NCBI GenBank assembly: GCA_033439255.1
Contig: CM065892.1
Coordinates: forward strand, 558,001-622,000
Direction: 5' to 3'
Length of the DNA: 64,000 nt
DNA from: Hericium rajendrae
Lineage: Eukaryota > Basidiomycota > Agaricomycetes > Russulales > Hericiaceae
A program made the translations under genes and the position numbers. Shown in pieces: positions 44,101 through 54,611 of this stretch. Every line of letters starts with the position of its first letter. The stretch's first letter is position 1. The notes under the pieces were generated by a model. That model made no database searches. It worked only from the letters and a program-made list of their open reading frames with translations, and was not told the DNA's origin.

Positions 44101-47100
44101 ACATCCGAGTTAGCAAATTTGGCCGAATTTGACCGTATCGCGGATATCAATGCTGACAGACCGAGGTGAGTAGGCAAAGCTGACTTCGTGATATAATCTG
44201 TGACATAAAATACTAAAGCTTTAGCCGCTTCGCCCGAACCAATATACTTAATATCCATATTCGATCTCAGCAAGAACAGTATAATATCGTTAAAATTGTT
44301 TATCCAGGGATGTAACCGCCGTAACAAGATTGATTCTGTTTCTTCATCAATTTCGGTAAGTGCTCTTGTAGTTCCGTTCATACGCATGCGGCAGTGATCA
44401 TCATCTCGCGGTTCTCCAGGTTTTAGATGCTTCCAACAAGTTTCATGATGAATATGCCAGTTACATCTGATCGCGAGTTCTTTGACGCATTCTTGAAATC
44501 CAGACTCGAATTGGCGATGGTCTTCTTCACTCATGGATTCGATATTTGGCAGGTATGGTCCTGAATGTAAACGTGGGTCAAAATCTGTACTAAACGCAGG
44601 ACGACGAACAGGATGTTCACGCGTATGTGCCAAAACATGCTCCATGTCCGGCATTTCACATTTTACGATGGATTCTATCCATGTAAACATGTCGACTTTG
44701 AAATCTTCGTCTTCTGCGATTCTGGTACGTAACTTTTGCGGGTTTAAGTTACCTCGGAGCCACAACAACATATGACAGTGAAGTGTACCTCGCCCTTGGG
44801 CTTCCACTGTCCCATAGTACCCGGTGCAGGTACCAAATATTCCTGGCGGGTCATCACCATAACGAACGATAATCCTCAGAAAAGCACGGATTGTGATGTC
44901 GAAAAACTGTGCAGCTGCCGCCGGATCGTCTGCGACAGCCCGCGCACGCTGGAAATCGGACAGCAATGCAAAATCAGAAAGATCGCCACCCGACAGAAGA
45001 TGAAGTAAGCGACTATGAATGTCGGAAGGATTTAATGTGACGAAAAGGGCAGGACAACCAAGTTCTTTCAACAACGCCCTGATTTCATTTCGCATTTTCA
45101 GGCGATGCCCGCTGGATCCTCGCAGGTCTTTCGCAATAACTTTCAGGCGATTAAGAAGACGTAAAACTTTTTTCTCCCGTTCAGTAGACGGTTTCGCAAA
45201 TACATTGGCTGACCATTTCTTTTGCATAGACTCTAAAACGTCGGCTGAGTCGAGAATCTCTTCGCACATCGACTGATACGCCGACTCGTTTACTTTGAAT
45301 TTCACGCTTTGTGTTACTTCAAGCTTCTGTTGAACATTCCATCCAACATAAGCTAATCGAGGATGTTTTCGAAATGGTGCGTTCATTCTCTGTAACATGT
45401 TTTTCAGTTGTCTAGGAAAGGAAATACACTGCCGTCCTCGCCGTAAAGGGTTAGAGAATGATCCAATTCCCCATGGATCAAGATCGGGAAATGCAAAACT
45501 CAATAATCGATGGTCTCGTTCAGGAAACAATTTATTACCTGCTCTCATACCAATGAACGGGCGCTCGTTCTTGCACCATTGTAGCGCTTGTGCCTTAGCA
45601 TTCGCATGGGCAACAACATTTGACGACGCGGATGGAAATCCCGTTACTTCAACCAATAAATCTTCGCCCGAAAAGGTTGGTCTATCTTCCGGATCAGTAT
45701 ACCCAGAATTTACTGCTGATGCGCTTTTACAATCGTTCTCAATATGTTGAATTTCGACAGCCGTCGTGACACCTGTATCTCCATGGAAATGCGGTCCAGA
45801 ACACAAGGCGTCTAGATTAGAGCGATCGAATGCAATACCCGACTCTCGATAATGAATATTGTTCTCGATCAAAAACTTGATCATTCTTTCCACTCGCGAC
45901 CTGGAAGCTAACACCGGCCTTAGTTCTTTCAGATTCTTTGACGTAACAGGTTTCGTACCGCCAATAAATAATACGCAAATGGCATGTTCCATATCACTCT
46001 TCGCCGGAGGCAAAATGTTTGATATACCTGCCACGTCTTGCGGTATAATCGCAGTATTACCTTTGCAATAATGTTGAGGTGCGCCAATAATCCCTCCTTG
46101 TGCCGATGAATATACATACGACAGTTGCGTGGCACGACATGCAGACACGAGCTGAATCTCATGCACCGTAGCTTCGCGGAAATCCTCAAGAACATCCGCA
46201 GGCAATAAATCATGTGCGTAATACTGATAGTTGGCAATAGAATCCGGCGGTTGCTGATCATTGCTCAGATAACGCAAGCACGAAGCACATACATTCATGT
46301 CCCCCAAATTTTCTCGACAGTGCAAACCGGCGGGTTCCAAATAAGCACAGGAATACGCTGAAAACGCATAATTTACGGGATGGAGACGAGTAGGAATGTC
46401 AGGATTTTGCAAGACATTCAATGGTAAGTCATTCGCAGGCACACGTTCCAATTCTTCTTCTCTAAAACTCAGCCCACAGACGGCACAAGCATACGGACGA
46501 TGATGTTCAGGATCCATATATTCCTGAAATTCTCGTATGATCTGCAATTTTCTTGCCTGCGAACACCACTCGGGGAATGTACCCATTCCATCTTCCTGTC
46601 CATCCGAAATACTACCTTCTACTTCTGCCGAACGTACTATACGTGCCTGACGACGGCTCGACTCAGCTCTGTGCCTGTATAGAGATTCTGCCTGTCTCCG
46701 TCTCGATCTACCTACCGCTGCGCGCGCGACTGCGTGTTTATTATGCGGAACGGCTCGCTCCGTACGTAGCGCTGCAAATTCATATTTAACATTCGCACAA
46801 CGCTCCTGACAGACGTGGTTATTCAGAAGCAAAACAACCTCATTTTTATTCATGCGTGATGGAATTGACATGCCGTGAGCACTGGCAACCGAAATAAGAG
46901 TCATTCTGTTCCAAAAACGAAAACCGCGCAGTAAATCCTGAAGCTGACCCGTCAGCAGAACATGACTTCTTACCGCTTGATCCGATCCTAAGATTAATTC
47001 TCCACTACTCGTCGTACACGAAACAAATGAGAACCACAAATTCAAAGTCGTCATAGAAAGAACAGTTGATTGATTTTCTGCTTCAACTTCCGTTCCTAAA

Positions 47101-47542
47101 CGGACAGTACGGGCAGTCCGTAGACCAAATTCATTGTCATGCCCTAGACCATCATCGTCCCTGTCCATTGATGGTACCCCACCAATTATGCCAGACCCAT
47201 GACCACGACCAGAGACAGCTCCAACGAATGTGGGAGCTGCAGGGGCTACAATAGTCAACACATTGAACGACCTCAACCAATCGCTTGTACTCACTGGTGT
47301 AATGAACAGAACCAGCAGCGACGGCGAGACCATCGCTGCTCTCTCCCAGTGGACGTGAACCACCTGGGGTCGAACAATGAACCGGTGATCGATTCTCCAC
47401 CGACAAGCGGCGCACTGTGAAAGCTACAGACAACATACAAAGCTTTATTTCGATCCAACTCACCAGAATGATCTCTTTCTTCGTTCTCTGTGGCCAAAGA
47501 CGAGCGGCAACGTTTAAGTGAAGATAGTTCAGTCGAAGGCAT
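41160..47542 (-). CDS. Helitron Rep/helicase (rolling-circle transposase)
   Basis: Exon 3 (47245-41160) is one very long frame. Two short introns, 47246-47294 and 47424-47463 (both GTGAGT...GTAG), connect it to exons 47423-47295 and 47542-47464; the sum gives 2,097 residues starting MPSTELSS. An N-terminal zinc-like region (CAVCGLSF, CASCLRYL) and a Helitron-like N domain precede the HUH Rep core, with GTLHCHMLLWLRG near residue 890 and the two-tyrosine motif YVTDYITK near 1084. The Pif1-type helicase follows: Walker A GVGGTGKS near 1614, LIIDEVSMIS, IFAGDFGQLPPV, LQKNWRH, and the final AYTDYKSQGRSL and GLYVMLSRVTTLKGLAIL. Rep nicks and joins DNA ends, the helicase unwinds. All key residues are present and the frame is intact. 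Element ends (5' TC, 3' hairpin-CTRR) could not be fixed. Confidence 0.9.
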
Positions 47543-47809
47543 ATACTTTTTGCGAAGCGTATGTGTGTAATGCGACAAAACACGACGTAGGCGAGCCGAG
47601 GAAAGCGCATAGTGTGACGTGACGTGTCTTACTTAATCGTGTTACAAAAATCGTTGATTTCTGGCCCGGCATGATTCTTCCAAACCTGGCTCTTCGAGAC
47701 CAGGAATTTAACATCCCGCACCCCCCTTGGCTTCGCTTGGACCCTTTGCTTGCTCCGCCCTTTTCCCACTTCTTCGTGCCTCTTGTTCTTCTCGACGCCC
47801 ATCGCCCCC

Positions 47810-48394
47810 ATGTCCACCCAACCCCTCCTCCAGCGCACCGCCCAAAAGCGAATCGCACTCCCCGTCAGAGTAGAGCCCAAGGTCTCGTTCGCGAACGAGC
47901 GCACCTTTCTCTCATGGCTCCATTTCACCGTCATCCTTGGCGGGCTCGCTGTCGGCCTGCTTAATTTCGGCGACAAGGTACGAGTGTTCCATGCATACTG
48001 AAGAAGCCCGTGCTGACCGCGCCATGGAAGGTGGGCAAAATCAGCGCAGCAATGTTCTCTGTCGTCGGTGAGTTGCTGGACAGGGCGCGTCTGCCGCGGA
48101 TTTAGGCTGAATTTGCTCCAGCGGTCATGATCATGGTTTACGCGCTATACACCTACCACTGGCGTGCCAACTCCATTCGCAAGGGAGGGAGGGGACCATA
48201 TGATGACCGTCTTGGGCCGGTAAGCAAATCTCTGCCTGCTTGTCTTGCGCCGACTCATGAAACCCTATACCAGACGTTCCTATGCTTGGCATTGTTGAGT
48301 ATGTCTTGGTCTATATCTTTCGTCCCTTCTGTTCTTGACTAGTCATCCAGTCTCCATCATCACCAACTTCGTGCTTCGCTTCACGACAGGTTGA
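47810..48394 (+). CDS. VTC1: Vacuolar transporter chaperone 1 (Vtc1)
   Basis: Five exons, 47810-47977, 48031-48067, 48122-48219, 48274-48298 and 48351-48394, give 123 residues, the usual size for Vtc1. It has the DUF202-type layout: [20 protein letters not shown], membrane helix 1 [13 protein letters not shown], helix 2 [19 protein letters not shown], the linker [19 protein letters not shown], and helix 3 [19 protein letters not shown]. Vtc1 is the small membrane subunit of the VTC complex that makes polyphosphate and moves it into the vacuole. The conserved Arg/Glu of FANERTF and the R-x-x-x-I-R block are present. The upstream 270 bases to the Helitron Rep/helicase should hold both promoters. 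Confidence 0.92.
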
Positions 48395-49720
48395 GTGCAA
48401 ATCACACTATAATCTCTACCACCATGATATCACGATGATCTCCGAGATGAGGTGTTTTCAGTAGCAGACGAGCACGGACTATGGTTCGTCACGATGGATG
48501 TGCGATACTAGCTTGATTCTGAACATGTCCATACCGGAGGGTGCAGGTTATGGATCTAAGAGCTGGGAGCTCCCCCCCTTCTAATAGAACTGCTTTCTTA
48601 ACTTCGAACAAGTATCTAGTTGCCGATTGCGCGTGCTGCGCCAGCTTGTCCCATTTCTGATTCTGAAGCATATCGTCGGTAAGTCCTCCCGTAGCCCGCT
48701 GTCGTTTCTCCTTACCTTTTCCGAAGCACGTCCGCTGTTTGCCCCTTGCCGAAGCAAGCAGACCGACAGCGCGCCTCGGCGTGCTCCAATTTTGGGTCAC
48801 ACGACTCGAAATGCGAACGGTGCTCGCTCCCTTATCGGGAAGGCTCGATCCCGTTTGTTGGCTACCATACGGGGCAATAGCCAGGTCCTCTTCAGTCCGG
48901 CGCAGTTCCCGTGCTTCGCGCGCAGGGATCTAATCTCGTCCGGGGCAATGGTAAGTAGTTCGACCTCAACCTGAAACCGTTTCGCTTATCCAGCTCGTAT
49001 CACGCCTTGTTGCTTTCTCCATGGGGAGGATCTTCTGTTTGTATTCTGACCTTGCATACTTGACGCACAAAGGTCTATGGCGTTCCGAGAGTGAACATGC
49101 AGATTTGCGGTGAGCTACCGTCTATACGAGCATATGCCCGGCAGCTGACGCGGACAATCAAAATACAGACCCGATGACGGGTCGATGCCTACCGCACTCG
49201 GCCTCCAAGGTAAGAAGCAGGCAATTGCAGGCTGCACTCATGCCTGGCGTGTACCAGATCTTCTCATGATGTTGTATCCGTGGGATGGACTATAACACCT
49301 AACCGGAAGTGGTCCACAGCAACGCATTCCGGTATTGAGTTACAAGTGCGCTCTGCTGCGACTGCCATCTACGCTCATCTCGTGCGGGGAATCACAATGA
49401 CCAGCATCAAATAACACCGCCGATGGTCAAGCTATCTTCCGCACCAGCTGGCAGTCTCTGTTTCCAATAGTCACCCTCTGAAGCACTGCCAAGGTTCGGG
49501 CCGTATTGACAAAGGCTGCCCTGCGTAGGGAGAAGGGCGAACTGTATGATTTACTATAACATCTAAGTAACCCTGCAACCCTGCACTCTTTGATTACCTT
49601 TCACCGTTTGTCTGATGCAACATGACGTCCCGTCCCCTTGCTTTCAAGGGCTTGACGCCTTTGGAATCAAGGCCGACACCCGTAACACGACAGTTGGCCA
49701 GTGATCGTGAGTTGAATTCC
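48395..49720. other. Intergenic DNA without a recognisable gene
   Basis: Frames on both strands are short and unrelated to each other. There are no clear splice-linked exons, tRNAs or transposon ends. Confidence 0.45.
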
Positions 49721-49727
49721 ACGACCG

Positions 49728-50430
49728 ATTCTGGGTTGCAGATCATCGATGCCTTTCAACAACTGGAGATATAACTGATATGGACGACACTTCCTTTTTC
49801 GGGTCACAAATTGTCGTAGGGCAATAGCTGGAGTTACAAGTATGGACATTGACTACCTTTCTTTGGGTCGCGTATTGTCGCCTGGCAAGAACTGACAGCG
49901 AATGATGCATCTGGAGCCGTCGTCGCCGGCGCCGGCATACCGACCCTTGCGTACTCAGAGAATGTTTCCTATCTTGCGCCAGGTGGAGATAACATACGCA
50001 GCTGGTGGCCCCATGCACGCCCGATGAATTTACGGGACTGAAACGAAGAGTACACGGTACGGGATAGTCAGACGTGGCGAGGTCATACGCAGTGCCGGAC
50101 CATGGCCAGGCGAGGAGGGTCCGAACGGGTATAAGATGCTTGTCTGGGTCAAGAATTGTCGCCGGGAGACAACCTGCGACCGGAAAGAAGGTGGTCAATG
50201 TCCATATTTGTATCTAGGAGTTATTCTCCTGTGACAATTGGTGGCCCATTCCACAAGTCAAATCTGCGGGAGACAATCTGTGACCCAAAAAAAGGTAGCG
50301 AACATCCAAACGCATACCTTCAACTGATGCCTCGCGACAATCTGCGTCCCGAGAAAGGCAGTCTTATCTGCATTGGTACTTCGAGTTGTTGCCTTGCAAC
50401 AGTCTGTGATTCAAAATAGGTTGCGGATCT
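49728..50430. repeat. Inverted minisatellite of 61-67-base units
   Basis: A word of the form GGGTCrCrnATTGTCG occurs at about 49734 (diverged), 49801, 49865 and 50146. Its reverse complement form, (G/A)ACAATCTGnGACCC, occurs at about 50168, 50234, 50275, 50336 and 50399. Adjacent units are mostly 61-67 bases apart. The two orientations meet head to head near 50160. Whole units match across the inversion: AGTATGGACATTGACTACC on the left is the reverse complement of GGTGGTCAATGTCCATATT-type sequence on the right. Confidence 0.65.
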
Positions 50431-50649
50431 CAACTCACTTGTCACGCCGGATTGACAGGGCGGGCTTAGGGACAATTCGAAGGGACGCCATAATCCTTGC
50501 AGATATGTACCAGCGCCATTTGACACACCATCGTCAATTCTGTGGATATCCTGATATTCAGAGACAAATGGCCATCAATGCTAACAATACAAGAAAACTC
50601 GCAATACTGGGACAAGCCTTATCCGATGCGAGAACAAGATGGCGTATGA

Positions 50650-53145
50650 CTATCTGTCGAGAGCCAGAAAGAATACGTACAGTCGGAGGATGCAGAAAAC
50701 GACGACCATAGCACACAGAGCTGCTGCGACGGTCACGACATAAGGGACCAATTCGGGATGTCCATGGAGGTGAAGAAACCTGACGATGCCGCTATGCCCT
50801 CCTAGAACACGAATGAGAATTTAGAAGAGATATACAGGATGAAGACACACCGATATGGCCCTGTTTCAGCGAGAAGTTCACCACGCGCAAGACGTCTTCT
50901 GTCCTCAGTGTTCGGCCCTTATCGTGAGACGCAATGGCAGACGCAATCTTGACGATGTTCTTGATCTCCCGGCCATTCAGTGGCAAACTTCGCAATGAGC
51001 GCATCTCCTCACGAAGAAGGTGCCGTCGTTCGTCCTCTGTCATGCTGGTCTTCCTCAGAAAGGCGATCCACAGGCGTTCCCGCGCATCTTTAGTCAGGGC
51101 GTTGTATATCATAGAGACGTCGATACGCGACTTCATGGCATCGTCGAAGACACTGACGCGGTTCGTCGTTAGGAAGAGGATGCCTGGGTAATACCTGGTC
51201 AATTTCGATGTCAGTAACTTGACGATCTCCAAGGAGCTAGACATACTCCAATTTGCGTAAGAAAACAGCGACCAAAGCATTGCGCTCCATGTCACGAATC
51301 TCCCGCCTTTCCAGATACACGTCTGCCTCGTCAATGAGCACCACAGCTTTCCAGCGATGAGCCAGGTCGAACACCGTGCTTAGAGCACTTTCCAGGGAGG
51401 AGGCGTCTCCGCCTAGGTCACTTGCACCGACAATGTAAAGCGGGCTCTGCGAGACTAGAGTCGACCGATTAGTGATGTTCCATACGGCGGGCGTATCATG
51501 GCTCACCGTCACTAATGGCCTCAGCGGTCAGTGTCTTGCCCACTCCAGGAGGCCCTGAAGGTACGTCGATTGGCGATCTTACTTCTGAGATCCAACAGGC
51601 ATAGACGCACCGTGTAGATTGAAGATAAGTCCAAGCCCTTTACTTTCTACGAAGTCATCGAACTTCCGTTCCGTTATCCCAAGCTTTTTATTAGCCTCTG
51701 TGTCGATGGCCATTCCAGTATGCTCTTCCACGAGTGTCTTGACCAGCTTTTTATCTTCAGGATCCATGTCGAGCCCTTGGAATACAGTGTCACTCCATTG
51801 AATGTCCTCGATGTGGTCCACATGGAACATAACTGGACGCAATGGTTGAGCAAGCGATATCTGAGTCGCAAAGACTACTTACGCCAATCTCGGTCAGCCA
51901 AGGTATAGCCATACATCCTTGGTGACATCAAGAAATATTCGTCGTCATCAAGTTCTTTCCTCGACTCCGGAAACGGCACTTCGCCATCTAAATCGCAAAT
52001 CATGTTTGGGACACCGCCGTTACGACAGTACCGACAGTACATTTCTATCAAATGAGTCAGTGAAAGAAGTATCAAGAGAAGTCAACAGTGATAACTGACC
52101 GCCGTCGAGGATGATTCTGCTTTTTGTCTAGAATTGTGATGTTAGAACTGGGACACAAGGAGCAATGCGATACCTACATGTATCTTGCGGAATGTTTCGT
52201 CACCTTCCAGAGTGTACGCGACATCGTCATAGTACTTGTGACACCAGTCTTTCAACCTCCAGCATTTCTTCCCGCGCTCGATCAGCATCTGTTTCTTAGC
52301 CTCTTGGTCCGGGGTCGAGAGCTGCTCGAACGGATAGGCAGCAAGCTCCAGGATGCGCTTTGCACCGACAAAGTGCGGGATAGAGAACGTGATCTCTGCA
52401 ATGCCCGGCGTATCTCCGTTCACAGTAACGAACTCGCAATTCAAGGTCCACGAGCGTGGTCTGTCTGCACTCCCGTGCGTCATCTCGAGCGAAACGAGAC
52501 GAACAGCTCTTGGTGTCGCCGTCATCGCGTCCCATGTCAGCAGGTTCATCCCCGGGAGCATGATGCTCCAGATCAGCTCGAATGTAGTCACTTGAAGGCT
52601 CTTGAGATTCTCCAGGTCTTGTGTTCCCTATACTCGGTGCGGAGAAAGGACATCAGAAAGCGGACATGTTCAACCTGCTCCTGCTCCTCCGCCGTCCTTT
52701 CTCCCTTCTCCAGATCGTCGACATAGTCGGTGAACGTGCCCATGAATGCGATCAGTTCGTCCTTCTGAAACTACTCCACAGCGTCGTTAGCGCATGCTAG
52801 ACACCCGGCCCACAGCAAACGCACCTGTAGCGGCTTCCGCCCCCACGCAATGTCCCGCCGCCCCTTCATCACCACCTGCGCGGCTGCGACGAACGCGGGC
52901 GATTGCACCTCGATGTACTCATTCTCGAGGTGGTACGGCCCGATCTCGTCCATGCGCATGAACTGCCGGACGAGCGAGAACGCATACGTGGGCTCGTCCC
53001 CATCCTTCTTCTCGCTGTCTGCCGGCACCGCAAGCTCGACCTCGTCCGTGACCAAGTACCTCGCCGCCGCGTCATTCCACTTCAGTCGGATGCGCTTCAC
53101 ATCCAGCGCAAGCTTGAGGGGGTGTCCGTAGTCCGGGAGAGCCAT
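50650..53145 (-). CDS. AAA+ ATPase with DUF7025-type region (paralogue of 17376-20378), one-base frameshift
   Basis: Nine exons: 53145-52825, 52770-52178, 52127-52100, 52044-51883, 51832-51611, 51554-51507, 51454-51247, 51194-50851 and 50801-50650. Exons of 28, 48 and 208 bases equal their counterparts in the plus-strand paralogue. Motifs: FVGAKRILELAAYPFEQL, CHKYYDD, Walker A GPPGVGKT, Walker B VVLIDEADVYLERRE, sensor LFLTTNR, and a C-terminal membrane helix VPYVVTVAAALCAMVVVFCI. The summed exons are two bases over a multiple of three because the frame breaks near 52610-52630, between a segment ending TEYREHK and one continuing DLENLKSLQVTTFELIW. Either one base is missing, or a 47-base cryptic intron (GTTGAA...TATAG) is used. 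It lacks the coiled-coil N-terminus of its paralogue and has CRYCRNG where that has KRYYPFD. Confidence 0.75.
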
Positions 53146-54611
53146 AGCTAGTACGCAGGTCGGGAGTTAAGACAGGTGGTGCCTCGCGGACGGGTATAGG
53201 GAAGGTAAAGAAGCGCCCATGCATTGTATGAGGCCATCCTATCCCATGACTCAATGCCTGCGGGGCTCGGAGCTGCTGGAAGTCGGCTTTTGGTGCATGC
53301 CCATTCCATATCAAGGCAGAACAGACAATGAGGCAGGCCAACGATCATCTTCCGGGGCGCCAATCCGAATGATGTACCATCCGTAGAGGTCCATAGCCAT
53401 ACGCTACGGACACAGGCTCACCACCGTGGCACGGAGTCCATCCTTCACGGTTTGATGAGATAATAAGTCTGGGAATAAAGCAGCTGTGAAGGTCATTAGG
53501 CTACTGTACGTGTATTGAAAGCCTGTAGCATCAGCGTACGCAGGAACCTGAGCGCCAACGCGCAGGCAGAGTATGTTCCGCCTTCATTCCGAGACTCAGA
53601 CATGAGCGCTTGAGCATAAAGCGCGCCATCATCAGTGATCGCTTGTCGAAGAGATGAGGAGCATCCGCGGGGATGCTGTACAGCGTGATGGTAATGGAGG
53701 ACAAGCGATGCAAGATGCAACGATCCTGGCTTTGCACTTTGTAGTGACATCGCTCCGTCACATCTTCTCATAGCTTCTAACCATCCATTCTCACGCGAAA
53801 CTTACTTCCGAATTGCAGATATCAATGGTTCACAAGCATGAAAATGTAGTAATATACATTCAACGAGGGAGACGGGGACGTGGATGGAATGCTCAGAGTA
53901 TAAAGCGTACCATACGCAACACGACAAGTAACCAGAGACACGAGAACGCATGTGGTATGCAAAAGGACAAGGAAGCGGGAGCAGAGGTGAACATTGCAAG
54001 ACGGACAGACTGGGTTGTATATGTACTCTATGTTACTATGAAACAACGTTAAAACATGAGTAGAACACGGCCAAGTCAAAACGAGAAGTGTATTATTAAA
54101 ACACGCAGCAGGCGAGGGGGAATGGTACCAAGTACGATAAACTATGCATCGTTATCAATATCGTCAGACTGAACCGTAGTGAAATAGATCAGGAAGGGAA
54201 ACATAAGTGACGTGGGGATTGTGGTTGTAGATGATATGTATGTTGGCTTCGAGTACGACAAACAGGCTGTGAATAATGAACGAGCACAAGCAGAGGAAGC
54301 AGGAATGTATGTAACACTGGCAACGACCACTGAGGCTAGAAATGAACAAACGTATAGATAGGCACACACCGGAAGGCGAACCAAAGCGTCCGCCGCCTTG
54401 AGAGGGAAAGGGAGACGTGAAAGCGTGAACGAGCAGATATGCACGAAATCGTTGAGATGATGAGGTTCATATCAATAGATAGGCGAGACGAGGCAAGACG
54501 AGGGCTGATACATGCAAGAAAAATAAAAAGCAGACGGGTGAAATGGCTGATAGATAGATGTGTGCGTGCGATGCCCCGTCGCCGCCTCCGCGAGTCTAAA
54601 AATAGTGCTGT
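53146..54611. other. Intergenic DNA without a recognisable gene
   Basis: The span between the AAA ATPase start and the stop of the Whi3-like gene. Short frames such as 53496-53771 (minus) lack partners and motifs. The right part should contain the 3' untranslated region of the Whi3-like gene. Confidence 0.45.

Noticed and set aside
47152-47610. Separate 152-codon gene upstream of the Helitron frame
   Set aside because: Part of it is used as exon 2 of the Rep/helicase once two GTGAGT introns are removed; the rest is intron or antisense to known exons.
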